In this document: piece after piece, positions 53,258 through 62,682 of the stretch | Numbering within the stretch: the stretch's first letter is position 1 | How the letters are laid out: each line of letters begins with the position of its first letter | DNA from: Corynebacterium sp. | GTDB taxonomy: Bacteria > Actinomycetota > Actinomycetes > Mycobacteriales > Mycobacteriaceae | DNA length: 64,000 bases | Reading direction: 5' to 3' | Assembly: GCF_022712275.1 (NCBI RefSeq) | Contig: NZ_JALAGU010000023.1 | Coordinates: forward strand, 41,901 to 105,900 | Notes under the pieces: generated by a model | Told to the model about the DNA's origin: nothing | Database searches by the model: none | The model's input: only the letters and a program-made list of their open reading frames with translations | Program-made: the position numbers and the translations under genes

Positions 53258-53887
53258 ATGACCACGCCTGACCGGACGCCGGAGCAGCCGGATCCGGACA
53301 ACCGACAGGGCCCGCAGAACCAGCTGGTGAATGAGGGATGGGGCACAACTGCCCCGGGGAATCCGTTCACGGAGGGTGCCCGGACCGTCCCGTGGTTCCG
53401 GCGTCCTGGGACACTTATCGGAAGTGCGACGGTGGCGGTGGTCGTCATCGTCGGCCTAGTGATTGCGCTGGTCGTGACTATGAATGACGGGTCAACTGAG
53501 ACAGCCACGCCGACGACGGCACCAGCGGTCACCACAACCATAGCCCCGTCCCAGGTGGACTCCGACTACACCGCAGAGACGGATGCGATGTTCCTCGGGA
53601 CCGTGAATCCGGTACTCCGTCTGTACGCCAGTGACGATGACCTCTTCATTGCCGCAGCCGCCGTCTGCATGATCCCGACATTTGGAACCAGTGAGACAGG
53701 GAAGTTGGCAATCATAACCACTGCTCAGCAGATCGCAAAGTGGAAGGGCCTCGACATTCCGACCACTGAAGGATCATCAGTCTCCATGCCGCAGTCACTC
53801 GCTGACGATGCCGCAGAACTCGTTGTCGCCTCCGAGGCCGCCTATTGCCCCAATGAGGTGAATGACGGATCCAGCGACCTGATGTGA
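53258..53887 (+). CDS. Membrane-anchored DUF732-like protein
   Basis: The 209-residue protein has a polar, Pro/Asn/Gln-rich N-terminus (about residues 1-48), one membrane helix (GSATVAVVVIVGLVIALVV), a Thr/Ala/Pro spacer and an outside domain of about 110 residues. That domain starts ETDAMFLGTVNPVLRL, has Cys in AAVCMIP and AAYCPNE and an alpha-helical pattern, as in DUF732 proteins of mycolata, whose role is unknown. The two Cys may form a disulphide. A GAGGAG ribosome binding site precedes the ATG. Confidence 0.72.
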   Translation: MTTPDRTPEQPDPDNRQGPQNQLVNEGWGTTAPGNPFTEGARTVPWFRRPGTLIGSATVAVVVIVGLVIALVVTMNDGSTETATPTTAPAVTTTIAPSQVDSDYTAETDAMFLGTVNPVLRLYASDDDLFIAAAAVCMIPTFGTSETGKLAIITTAQQIAKWKGLDIPTTEGSSVSMPQSLADDAAELVVASEAAYCPNEVNDGSSDLM

Positions 53888-53934
53888 TTGGGCGGGTTAG
53901 CAACCATGACCGTAGGGCACGATCACACAGCAGC

Positions 53935-54176
53935 TCGACAAGAATCTTCGGCGGAGTCGTTTCCCCGCGCGCCGAGCTTCTCGAGGAGGGTGTCGGGCGG
54001 GTCACAGCACACACCCCGACCTTCCCCGCAGCTCTGAAGGAGCGACACGCGACGAGGCGTTGCGCCGTGGACGCCGGCAGGCCGGTCCGGCCCCTCAGAT
54101 CGGCCAGAGTGAGCGTCGGATCGGTCAGGGTGAAGGCGTCGAGAATCGCGATGGTCTTCCCAGGACGAGGAGGCAA
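53935..54176 (-). pseudogene. Remnant of an IclR-family regulator
   Basis: From a TTG at 54176 the frame gives PGKTIAILDAFTLTDPTLTL followed by ADLRGRTGLPASTAQRLVA, a good IclR-type helix-turn-helix (about residues 5-43). After that the sequence falls out of family pattern and becomes Arg/Ser-rich, and no continuation of the ligand domain is seen in any frame. The gene is cut to its DNA-binding part, so it is very probably dead. It lies 0.5 kb before the cas operon and may mark the boundary of an insertion. Confidence 0.55.
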
Positions 54177-54688
54177 CCAGACTTCTTGTGCGTGTTGTCG
54201 TCCACGGTCTTCTCGCTGTCTACTGTGGGGTCAGCTCGTCACCGAGCATACTAGCCGGTCAGCGATGTTTGGGCGCCCATGATAGGTCTCCGCCAAGAGA
54301 TCTCCGCGGAACCGCCTCGCATATGACGAGACCGGAAATGGAGATCGGACTGAGGTGCAGTCAACGATGTTGACGGTGCCATGCACTCGACAGTGTCGAA
54401 CACCTTGTTCGGCATCAGACGTCTACGGTCCTGCGTCCTTTCTAGAATCCTTTGTGCTGCTCAAGCGGCGGGAGGCCAAGGAGAGACCCCGCAGCCTTCA
54501 GTCGCCACCGCGGCGCTCAAAAAATAGAGATTCGACATGATCGTGAGCACATATTAGGAACATATATGCGCTGGTGGCGCCGTATACATGTACTAAAAAA
54601 ATGTATAATCTACTATATGCTTGATATGATCTACAAGTAAGAGTAAAGTGAACTTCGTTCGCAAAACCACTTACCCAAAGGGCCCACA
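54177..54688. other. AT-rich stretch before the cas operon
   Basis: About 510 bases contain no gene I can support. The last 160 (about 54530-54688) are far richer in A/T than the rest of the window and include the promoter-like TATAAT at 54604-54609 and TATGAT at 54625-54630, but without convincing -35 boxes. The cas operon promoter is probably here. The base composition suggests acquired DNA. Confidence 0.5.
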
Positions 54689-55312
54689 ATGACCATCCAC
54701 CACCACCTCCGGCTCACCCCGGAAGGTGCCGCCGCCTCACCTCGGCTGACGCACAAAGCGCTCATGCGCTCGCTGGCACATGTCCGCCTCAACCCGGACG
54801 CTCCCCGCGCCGATGCCGCACTCACCTTCGTCCGCGACGGCAACCTGCTCGACATCTACACCCGGGACGGGCTCAGTCTCGCCGCACCCTGGCAGTTCGG
54901 CACGGTCGAGTCCGCCGAACCACTCACCGTCCCCACCTACAGTGTCCGGTTCACCGTTGACGTGGCCTGTCAGTACCGCCCGGCACCTCCCAGCGATGTC
55001 GACGGCTACGTCACCCGCCCCAACGGCGTGCGCCCGGTCGGCAAACTCATGCCGGTCCCTGACGAGCGCCTGGACACCTGGGCCGCCGAACTTCTCGGCC
55101 GCAAGGGAGTGACCGGAACCGATATCCAGGTCAGGAAAGTCGCGAACCTCCAGCTAGACGGAAACAACCGAAACAGACGCGAGAGCATCCCCGTCGCTCG
55201 TATCACCGGTACCGCACTCGGTGCCCAGCTCGCCGCCGTCATCGCCGACGGCGGTATCGGACGCGGCCGGAACTTCGGCCTCGGCCACATCATCCTCACC
55301 CCCGGCAAGTAA
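54689..55312 (+). CDS. cas6e: Cas6e-like crRNA-processing endoribonuclease
   Basis: The 207-residue RAMP protein should cut the repeat RNA at the base of its hairpin. RLTHKALMRSLAHVRLNP near the start aligns with the E. coli Cas6e segment containing catalytic His20, so His22 is the likely catalytic base. The C-terminus GGIGRGRNFGLGHIILTPG matches the Cas6e glycine-rich loop (G-I-G-x-x-x-x-x-G-x-G-x-x-x-L). This is an I-E-type protein although the genes that follow are of the I-G kind. It is the first cas gene. The array repeat has an I-E-like stem that such an enzyme would recognise. A weak AAAGGG ribosome binding site precedes the ATG. Confidence 0.82.
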   Translation: MTIHHHLRLTPEGAAASPRLTHKALMRSLAHVRLNPDAPRADAALTFVRDGNLLDIYTRDGLSLAAPWQFGTVESAEPLTVPTYSVRFTVDVACQYRPAPPSDVDGYVTRPNGVRPVGKLMPVPDERLDTWAAELLGRKGVTGTDIQVRKVANLQLDGNNRNRRESIPVARITGTALGAQLAAVIADGGIGRGRNFGLGHIILTPGK

Positions 55313-55337
55313 CCCACTCACACCAGGAGACAACACC

Positions 55338-56687
55338 ATGACCGCTCTGACCTTCGACTCCCTGAGCCGACTCGCCCTCACTGCAACCTCCCTGTCCGGA
55401 ACCTCGGACCTCATCCCCACCACCGGTGAAGGCTCCCCGGTTTCCCCGGCGACGTTCGCCGCAGCCAAGGACGGTTCCTTCAAGGGAGGTCCTGCCATCA
55501 CCGACAACATTCCCCAGCGCATCGTCGATCCGGCGACCGGTCTCGCCACCGTACTCCGCGACCCCGCGACCAATGCACCGATCACCGGTACCTCTGCACC
55601 GGTCGACACCGTCTTCGCACAGTCCACCCGTGGCGAGAACAGCCTGTGGGATCTCGCCGATGTTCTCGACCTACCCGGCATCACCTTCAATACCCCGGCC
55701 AAGGAGACCATCGACGACGCGGTCAAGAAGAACTACACCTCCGTCATAGGCAAGAAGACCGCCACCCCAGTCCAGACGCTGGAGGCCGCCACCAGGATCG
55801 TCACCGACGAAATCGAGGCCATCGTCCCGACCATGTCCTCCTGGACCCTGTCCCACCGGCACGTTGACGGTGTGATCCGATCCGCCACGGACGCCGACGG
55901 CAACGTCATCTGGCATGACGGCGGCGAAGTCTATAACAAGCTTGCCGCTGCCGGCCCCCGTAACCTGCGTGGACTGCTCTTCTTCTCCCCGAACAGCATC
56001 CTGTTCGGTTACTGGGCATCCACTCTCCCGATCCGCCACCGTCTCGCCCGCAACTTCACCTCCACCGTCACCGGGTACGGTGCGCGCCGTCTGCTCGGTG
56101 GTTCCACCAAGGCCACCCCCTTCGACATTTCGTCGCGCCTGGAGGTCAGGGACACAGGTGATGTCCGCTACCTCGACGGCAAGACAATCTCCGAAAAACT
56201 CCGCCCGTCGAACTGGGGGCTTGGCGCCGTGCCGACCTCCGGAGCCACCAATCAAATCGTCTGCGACACCATCATCGGCGACGCCGCCGTCGCCACCGCG
56301 CAACTGCGGCGAGTCCTCCGTGGCTCGACCGATCTGACTGACGAGCAGGCGGATGCCGCCACCGTCGCGCTAACCGCCCTGGGCCTGCTCGCACACATCC
56401 TGATCCTCGAGAACGGCTTCTACCGGTCCGGCTGCGACCTGATCGACCGCTCCACGGTTTGGCATTCCCTGAACCGCGGCGGCGCATCCGAGGTGATAGA
56501 CCTGCCCGCCACTTCCGCAGAGATGATCCCGGTCGTCAAGGAGGCTCTCGATGCCGCCCGTTCCGTCGACGCCTTCGGTTCCGCCACCGACCGTATCGCC
56601 GTGGACATGGGCCCGACCATGCTGAACGCCGTCGCCGCGTCCTACCTGGAGCAGCTGGTCAAGAAGGCCGAAGCCGGGGAGGCCTAG
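55338..56687 (+). CDS. csb1: Csb1/Cas7u backbone protein of the CRISPR effector
   Basis: The 449-residue protein fits the Csb1 (GSU0053) family, the Cas7 subunit that coats the crRNA in I-G (former I-U) effectors. Family signposts are VDTVFAQSTRGENSLWDLAD (the QSxxNxLE-like region, about residues 87-106) and LLFFSPNSILFGYWASTLPI, then RLARNFTSTVTGYGARRL (about 210-250), matching the SPTxLxFGxWxS...RxxxSEIxG pattern. It is about 100 residues longer than usual family members. An AGGAGA ribosome binding site precedes the ATG at 55338. Csb2 follows four bases after the stop. Confidence 0.85.
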   Translation: MTALTFDSLSRLALTATSLSGTSDLIPTTGEGSPVSPATFAAAKDGSFKGGPAITDNIPQRIVDPATGLATVLRDPATNAPITGTSAPVDTVFAQSTRGENSLWDLADVLDLPGITFNTPAKETIDDAVKKNYTSVIGKKTATPVQTLEAATRIVTDEIEAIVPTMSSWTLSHRHVDGVIRSATDADGNVIWHDGGEVYNKLAAAGPRNLRGLLFFSPNSILFGYWASTLPIRHRLARNFTSTVTGYGARRLLGGSTKATPFDISSRLEVRDTGDVRYLDGKTISEKLRPSNWGLGAVPTSGATNQIVCDTIIGDAAVATAQLRRVLRGSTDLTDEQADAATVALTALGLLAHILILENGFYRSGCDLIDRSTVWHSLNRGGASEVIDLPATSAEMIPVVKEALDAARSVDAFGSATDRIAVDMGPTMLNAVAASYLEQLVKKAEAGEA

Positions 56688-56691
56688 GACT

Positions 56692-58071
56692 GTGACCCCC
56701 TGTATCCTACGGATCCACGTCGAATTCCTCGGTACCGCCACGTTCTCCGGGCACGCCCCGTCCGGGGCACCTGAGTGGCCTCCGTCCCCGGCGCGCGTGT
56801 TCTCCGCCCTGGTCGCCGGTGCCGGAGACTCCCGCACCCCGACCCAGGACGCCGCCCTACGCACGCTGGAGTCCGCCGCTGCCCCGGTGATCATCGCAGC
56901 TGACGGCCTGAAACCCGGACCCCGTATCCCCCACTACATCAACCGCGCAGACGTGGCTGTTCCAACAACCGGCAGGGTGGACCAGGTCCTGCAGAGACGT
57001 CTGCTCGGAGCCCGGCTGTCCGAGGTATCCCAGATGCCGGCCGGCACCGGTGGTGAGGCTACCCCGTTTGGTGACCATGTCGTGGTCACCGACGGTGTGG
57101 ACTACCTCATCCGCGTCACCGACGAGCACACTGTGATGGAAGCCGACGCGTTGTCCTCCGCGTTGGATGAGATCGCCGCCCGGGTGACCTACTTGGGTCG
57201 CAGTACCGACCAGGCCAGCCTCACCGTCACCGACGTCACCGACACCGTCGGTGGCGAAGAACCCCACCTGTTGCACGGCTTCGCCGCCTCCCTCGTCGGT
57301 GAGACAGGACGGACCGTATGGGCGCCTTCCGCCCGCCCACGTTCAGTGTTATCCGGGTGGACGCCGGGCCTGCTGTCCGCCCTTGACGTCCGGCACGCCG
57401 GCGAACTGGAAGGTACCGTGTACCCGCACCCCGCTTACCTCACACCACAGATCTACTACCGCCCGGTTGTCGGCGGTGTCGCCCCCGCAGACACCAGTAT
57501 CGCGGTGGCACACCTGGAGGATCCGCTCACCGGTCTGAAGGCCGGGCACCTCCTGGACATCATCCCGACCGGGGCCTGCGCGATGTTCGCCCCCGGAGGC
57601 TCAGACAGCACCAGGTCTCGGGTGGCCCATGTCGCCGTCACCGGTGATGCGGATACCCTGCCGGAAAGGATGGAGGCGCTGGATACGGCACTACGCTCCG
57701 AGGCCTACGACTTCGAATGGGATCCGGACGTTCCCGTCCTGGCCAGACACTACCTGTCCGAGGCCGTCAGCTGGAGCACCGTGGTACCCGCCTCCGGTTT
57801 CGGCCCCGCCGCGTATGCAGCGGCAGTCTTCGCCGCAGACATCGAGGAACAGACCGGTATAGATGCTGAACTGCTCACTGTCACCGCTGTCCCCGCCTCT
57901 GACCAGGCCACCCGCGTCCACCGCCCCTCGGTGGGCGGAAGGTTGTGGGACGTCACCGTCTCCAGCCAGGTTCCGCTGAAAGGTCCCCTGCGTATCGGCG
58001 ACACCACCGGCGGCATCCTCGTCCGCGCCGACTTCACCACCGGCACCCCCACCCTGAGAGCCTCCCTATGA
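56692..58071 (+). CDS. csb2: Csb2/Cas5u protein with an altered Cas6-like end
   Basis: The 459-residue protein belongs to the Csb2 (GSU0054) family, a Cas5-Cas6 fusion in I-G systems. The N-terminus has VEFLGTATFSGHAPSGAPEW followed by PPSPARVFSALVAG, the EWPPSPxRxxxAL hallmark. In canonical Csb2 the C-terminal Cas6 half ends with a GPxxxGxxRHFGLGLF-type motif. Here that place reads KGPLRIGDTTGGILVRADF: the His is replaced and the glycine loop is altered. The nuclease activity is probably lost, leaving the Cas5 role, consistent with a separate Cas6e. Translation starts at GTG or an equivalent codon; the stop overlaps the cas3 start (ATGA). Confidence 0.82.
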   Translation: MTPCILRIHVEFLGTATFSGHAPSGAPEWPPSPARVFSALVAGAGDSRTPTQDAALRTLESAAAPVIIAADGLKPGPRIPHYINRADVAVPTTGRVDQVLQRRLLGARLSEVSQMPAGTGGEATPFGDHVVVTDGVDYLIRVTDEHTVMEADALSSALDEIAARVTYLGRSTDQASLTVTDVTDTVGGEEPHLLHGFAASLVGETGRTVWAPSARPRSVLSGWTPGLLSALDVRHAGELEGTVYPHPAYLTPQIYYRPVVGGVAPADTSIAVAHLEDPLTGLKAGHLLDIIPTGACAMFAPGGSDSTRSRVAHVAVTGDADTLPERMEALDTALRSEAYDFEWDPDVPVLARHYLSEAVSWSTVVPASGFGPAAYAAAVFAADIEEQTGIDAELLTVTAVPASDQATRVHRPSVGGRLWDVTVSSQVPLKGPLRIGDTTGGILVRADFTTGTPTLRASL

Positions 58072-61000
58072 CCATTCCCCTGTTCGCCGTCGGCAGCAAT
58101 CCCACCGACGGTTTCCCGACGTTCGACGCGTTCTACACTGCGGTCCACGGTTACCACCCCTATGCCTGGCAGGTCGCCCTGGCCGACCACCTTGCAGCGC
58201 ACGGACGCGTTCCTGGCCGGGTGTCCGTCCCCACCGGTCTCGGTAAGACCTCCACGGTCGACGCCGTCCTCTGGGCCCTCGCTGACCAGGTCCACCGTGG
58301 CATCGAACGCACCCTGGGCCTGCGCATCTTCATGGTCGTGGAACGCCGCATCATCGTGGAGGGGTCCGGCGACCACATCAGTGTCCTGGTGGACGCTGTT
58401 AACGAAGCTGCCCCGGGTAGCGTGCTGTACCCCGTACGTACCGCCCTGCAGGCTTTATCGGCCACCGGCACCGGTCCGTCCGCCGCAGCCTTCCACGGCT
58501 CCCTGCGTCAGCTCGAAGCGTTGACTCCTGACGGAGTCCAGATCGTCTCCACCACCGTTAGTCAGTACACCCTGCGCATCGCCGGACGGGCACCGGGCAA
58601 AGGCCGAGCACCCCGCGCCACCGAAGCAGGGATGGCGATGATGGATGCGGTTGTCCTGCTCGATGAGCCACATCTGAGTGCCGCCCAGGTCCACACCATC
58701 ACCACTGCCATGCGTGTCCAGCGGAAGTTCCGGGTCCCGGGAGTCCCCGCACCGCAGATCAGCGTGCTCGGTGCAACCATCCCACCTGACCTCACCGTCG
58801 ATGACGGCATGATCTCCTTTGAGCCGTCCGCCGAGACAACGGAGGCGATGAAGCGCTGGTCCGGAGTGTACCGCCCTCTGGAGGTCGTCTCCGGTACCGA
58901 GGAACACTCCGTCAGCAGTGACAAGGAGATCGTGGACGCACTGGTCGATGCCGTGGAAACACATGCCGTCGTCCCGGAGAACCACCGCCGCCGCTCCCGG
59001 GTACTGGTCATCGCCAACACCGTCGCCCAGGCGGAGAAGGTCCATGCCCGTCTGGCGAAGTCCATGGTGAGAGAGAGCTTCACGGTCAAGCTGGTCACCG
59101 GTCGATTCCGTGCCGATGACGCTCCCACGGCGAAGGATCTGGGGGAGAGCAACCGCATCACCGTGTCCACCCAAGTGGTGGAGGCCGGTGTGGACTTCAC
59201 CTGCGATCTACTGGTCAGCGAGTTGGCCCCGTGGCCGATGCTGACCCAACGGCTGGGACGCCTCAACCGGGACGGATCCTCACGGGAAAACGCACTAGCG
59301 GTGGTGATTGTCCCGTCGAAGACCACCGCTTCCGGCACGGAGTACGGTTCCGACGGATCCCGCAAGATCTACGGTGAGGCCCCGATGGACGCCGTGGGCG
59401 CCGGCCTAGTGTCCGCGTACGCTTCTGCGCAGGAAGGTGCCACGGTCTACACCAAGAAGCTGTCGGTCTCCCCCGACAGGCATGCCGCCCTTGTAGAGGC
59501 CATGGTGGCGACTGTCCGGGAACAGACGGACCAGGATGCCGACGAGTCCGTGTTCTGGCCCCGCTCGGCGACCCCGGCGACAGTGACCACCGAGATCGGT
59601 TCCGCCTATCTGGAGACCGCTGCACCGGTGCTGAACGCCGACACCTGGCGCGAAGGTATCGACCCTGCCCTGGACGTTCTCGACCCGGTGACCGTGGCCT
59701 GGCGTGGCCGGCCCACTGCCGTCGCACCGGACGACTTCGCCACCGTGATGCTGGGGCACATGCCCCTGTCAAGGGAGACCGTGCAGATCCCCCTGGTCAT
59801 GGCACGGGACCTGGTCCTGGTGACGGGTTACACTGACCGCACCGACGGCTCCGCCGAGGCCCCTGACGAGACACCGGCGCAGCGGAACCAGCGCCGTTAC
59901 CAAAAGGTCCTCCGGAACGCCGTGGTCTTCAGTCATGGTGAATGGCAACGCGTGACCTCGTTCCAGCAGATCGCCCCCGGTTGCACACTGGTCATCGACG
60001 CCGCTGACGGTGGCTACGACAGTGAGCACGGTGTCGTCACCACATACGGGAAGGGAAAACTCCACGACCGGGAAGACCACGCCGAGGTCGCGAAGGCAAA
60101 GGGACCGGGGGTCCGGGACGTCAGTCTCCGTTCCGCCCTGTCGATGGGCCGGTGGGCCCCGGTCACCGAAGCGTCCCTGGCCGGGGCTGGGGTACCTGAC
60201 GGTGCTGCCACGGGCATCATGGATGCGCTCTACCCGCTGGATGCCGACGGGTTCCTCGATGTCACGGTATCCACACGTAAACGGGCCAGGACCGCCAAAA
60301 GAATCCTCGTTGACGCCCTGAAATCCCTGGAGGAGTTCCCGGATTCCTCGGACATCGATATTCAGTTCGTGTCCGGCGTCCCGGCCGTCTTCGTCCCACG
60401 TAGCGGTGGCGTCACCGGTACGGTGACGCTGGCCGACCACCTGCGCCAGGTGGGTGATACTGCCGCGAACTCGGCCGCTGCCGTAGGCCTCACCCTCACC
60501 GAGGAACTGCGGGACGCCGGGCTGCTCCACGATGTCGGCAAAGCTGCCCCGCTCTACCAACTCCATTTCAACGCTGTCCCGGGTGAACCGCCGATCGCCA
60601 AGCCGCACGGCACTCCTGTCCGGATTCCAGGTATTCCGGCGCGCTGGCGCCATGAGATCGCGTCGCTGAACGCGATGGACCGGGACGCCTCGCTGCTCAC
60701 TCGGTGGCTAGTGGTCTCCCACCATGGCCGAGGGCGAGGCCCGTGGTTCGGCGAGGCCAGAACCACCGCCCTGGGTTGGATGCGCCGGGAACTGGAGCAC
60801 ATTTACGGACCGTGGGGTCTGGCGTACCTGGAGGGGGTGCTGCGCAGTGCCGATATCGTCGCTTCAGTGGCACCTGCGCAGCAACTCAGTCCCCTACCCG
60901 CCCATGTGCAGGAAGCGATGGCGCGTGTCCAGACCCGAGACATCACTGAACTCGGGACACCGCAGACCCCGGTGGTCGGCGTGGACTACCCGCTGCCGGG

Positions 61001-61826
61001 ACTGTCCTCGGCGACCTTCCTGAGCATTCTCGCCGCGCTCGGGGTGGCCCGGGTCCTCAGCCTGCAGGATCCGGAGACGGCACTGGTCTGGAAGGGCAGC
61101 ACACCCGTGGTGACCACCCGTGCGGACCAGGGTGTCCTGAAGCGCACCGAGACACTGTGGGCGGACGCCGTGGACGAGATGCTGACCGTTGACGGTCGAA
61201 GGATCGCCACACAGCACCACAAGATGAAATGGGAGGACTCCAGAGAACCTGTCGGCCCGGAGGCGGTGGCAGAGGCAGCCACCCGGGAGCACCGGTCTGC
61301 GCTGGCGAACATCCTGGCACCGGCCGTGTTCAGTCCGCACCTGAAGATGGGGCTGGCGTCGAAAGTTGCGCTCCCGGTGATCCCGTCCGCTCTATTCCAC
61401 AGCAACGGGACAATGTTCGGGGAGAACTCCGTATCCACAGAAAGCGCGCAGGTATGCGACATCCGTGCGCTCGATGATCCGTCGGCGGGGTGGAGCAGTG
61501 ACCCCTTCGACGGGCCAAAGAGGACCGGCCGTCTGGATGTGGAACCGACCGCAGGTCAGCAGTCGTCGCGTGTCGGTGTTGCGGTCTGGGCGATGATCGG
61601 TGCCTTGTCCGGACCACAGGTCTCCGAACGCGGACTCGGTGTCACAGGAGACCGCCACCGGCGGTCCTTCACCCTGCCGACTGTGCCGATGCGAGTGGAT
61701 GATGTCGCATCTCTGCTGCGCGGCGGCGATACCGGTTCACTGCCCGTACGTTCCGGACGCATCATCACGGAGGGCAACTTCCTGTACACCCTGCCTGGCG
61801 ACCTGCGGAGAGTAGACCATGCCTGA
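58068..61826 (+). CDS. cas3: Cas3 helicase-nuclease fused to a Cas8u/Csx17-like domain
   Basis: This 1,252-residue protein has three parts. The helicase comes first: Walker A PTGLGKT (residues 55-61), DEPH (199-202), VSTQVVEAGVDF (366-377) and QRLGRLNR (394-401). The HD nuclease follows (about 780-935) with LLHDVGKA (His821, Asp822), VSHHG (His885, His886) and SADIVA. Helicase-before-HD order is the I-G arrangement, opposite to I-E. After the HD domain about 280 residues remain (970-1252). They begin LPGLSSATFLSILAALGVAR with VLSLQDPETALVWKG, like the LxGxx...LxALGVLRLxxxQxDPxARxxW signature of Csx17/Cas8u, and end AVWAMIGALSG ... FTLPTVPM, like the end of such proteins. No other cas8 is present. 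The fusion is my inference from these motifs. Confidence 0.85.
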   Translation: MTIPLFAVGSNPTDGFPTFDAFYTAVHGYHPYAWQVALADHLAAHGRVPGRVSVPTGLGKTSTVDAVLWALADQVHRGIERTLGLRIFMVVERRIIVEGSGDHISVLVDAVNEAAPGSVLYPVRTALQALSATGTGPSAAAFHGSLRQLEALTPDGVQIVSTTVSQYTLRIAGRAPGKGRAPRATEAGMAMMDAVVLLDEPHLSAAQVHTITTAMRVQRKFRVPGVPAPQISVLGATIPPDLTVDDGMISFEPSAETTEAMKRWSGVYRPLEVVSGTEEHSVSSDKEIVDALVDAVETHAVVPENHRRRSRVLVIANTVAQAEKVHARLAKSMVRESFTVKLVTGRFRADDAPTAKDLGESNRITVSTQVVEAGVDFTCDLLVSELAPWPMLTQRLGRLNRDGSSRENALAVVIVPSKTTASGTEYGSDGSRKIYGEAPMDAVGAGLVSAYASAQEGATVYTKKLSVSPDRHAALVEAMVATVREQTDQDADESVFWPRSATPATVTTEIGSAYLETAAPVLNADTWREGIDPALDVLDPVTVAWRGRPTAVAPDDFATVMLGHMPLSRETVQIPLVMARDLVLVTGYTDRTDGSAEAPDETPAQRNQRRYQKVLRNAVVFSHGEWQRVTSFQQIAPGCTLVIDAADGGYDSEHGVVTTYGKGKLHDREDHAEVAKAKGPGVRDVSLRSALSMGRWAPVTEASLAGAGVPDGAATGIMDALYPLDADGFLDVTVSTRKRARTAKRILVDALKSLEEFPDSSDIDIQFVSGVPAVFVPRSGGVTGTVTLADHLRQVGDTAANSAAAVGLTLTEELRDAGLLHDVGKAAPLYQLHFNAVPGEPPIAKPHGTPVRIPGIPARWRHEIASLNAMDRDASLLTRWLVVSHHGRGRGPWFGEARTTALGWMRRELEHIYGPWGLAYLEGVLRSADIVASVAPAQQLSPLPAHVQEAMARVQTRDITELGTPQTPVVGVDYPLPGLSSATFLSILAALGVARVLSLQDPETALVWKGSTPVVTTRADQGVLKRTETLWADAVDEMLTVDGRRIATQHHKMKWEDSREPVGPEAVAEAATREHRSALANILAPAVFSPHLKMGLASKVALPVIPSALFHSNGTMFGENSVSTESAQVCDIRALDDPSAGWSSDPFDGPKRTGRLDVEPTAGQQSSRVGVAVWAMIGALSGPQVSERGLGVTGDRHRRSFTLPTVPMRVDDVASLLRGGDTGSLPVRSGRIITEGNFLYTLPGDLRRVDHA

Positions 61827-62682
61827 ATCCCGGCACCGACTGGTACGGCTGGAGGCCCGCACCGCATGGATCTACGCCGAGTACACAGTGCTGGGACGCC
61901 ATGAGGATCAGTTGACCCTGGTCCGGGACCACGACACCCTCATCGTCCCATCCGGGACGCTGGGGGCGGTGATGCTGGGACCGGGGACATCGGTGACCCA
62001 TCCTGGAATGGACCTCCTGGCGGAGAACTGTGTAACCCTGCTGTGGGTACGAGGCGGTGGACTCGGTGTCTTCCATTCGTCCACGCCACCATCCTTCACC
62101 CGTGGATCCTCGGCGGTACGGGCCCAAGCCCGCGTGGTGTCTGATCCTGAACTGCGTCTGGCCGCAGCGCGGGAGATGTACTCTCAGCGATTCCCCGGTG
62201 GCGTTCCTGGCGACACCTTGCAGGCGATGATGCAGGCCGAGGGCGTCCGGGTGAAGGCACGATACCGGGAGCTCTCAGAACAGTTCGGTTTGCACTGGAA
62301 ACGTCGTGGCCCTGGAGAGGAACCCGACCTTGTCAACCGGAACCTCGACTACGTGAACCACATGATCTACGGCGTCTGCGAAGTCGTGACCGGAGCGCTG
62401 GGCCTGTCCGCTGGCCTCGGAATCGTGCACGAGGGTAATGCCCGGGCATTCATCTTCGATCTGGCTGACCTGTACAAGTCCGAGGTAGCCCCGGTCGCGT
62501 TCCAAGCTGCAGCAGAAGGTCTCACGGATGCATCGGAACTGCGCGCCCGCATCCGGACATGGGTGTGGGAGAACAAGTTGTTCAATCGTGCTATCAACGA
62601 TGTGACCAGGATCCTGAATGTGAGGGGAGAAGCCGTATCACTGGTGGACACCCAGACATGGTGGGACGGGGAATCAGCATGA
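61819..62682 (+). CDS. cas1: Cas1e spacer integrase
   Basis: The 287-residue protein is the integrase that, with Cas2, inserts new spacers. It follows the I-E subgroup: start HRLVRLEARTAWIYAEYTVL, a catalytic Glu probably in MQAEGVRVKARYRELSEQFG (about residue 145), NRNLDYVNHMIYGVCEVVTG, and VHEGNARAFIFDLADLYKSE (about 213-232) with the catalytic His and Asp. I-G loci normally have a Cas4-Cas1 fusion; there is no Cas4 here. It overlaps the cas3 stop by eight bases and cas2 by ATGA. Confidence 0.93.
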   Translation: MPESRHRLVRLEARTAWIYAEYTVLGRHEDQLTLVRDHDTLIVPSGTLGAVMLGPGTSVTHPGMDLLAENCVTLLWVRGGGLGVFHSSTPPSFTRGSSAVRAQARVVSDPELRLAAAREMYSQRFPGGVPGDTLQAMMQAEGVRVKARYRELSEQFGLHWKRRGPGEEPDLVNRNLDYVNHMIYGVCEVVTGALGLSAGLGIVHEGNARAFIFDLADLYKSEVAPVAFQAAAEGLTDASELRARIRTWVWENKLFNRAINDVTRILNVRGEAVSLVDTQTWWDGESA

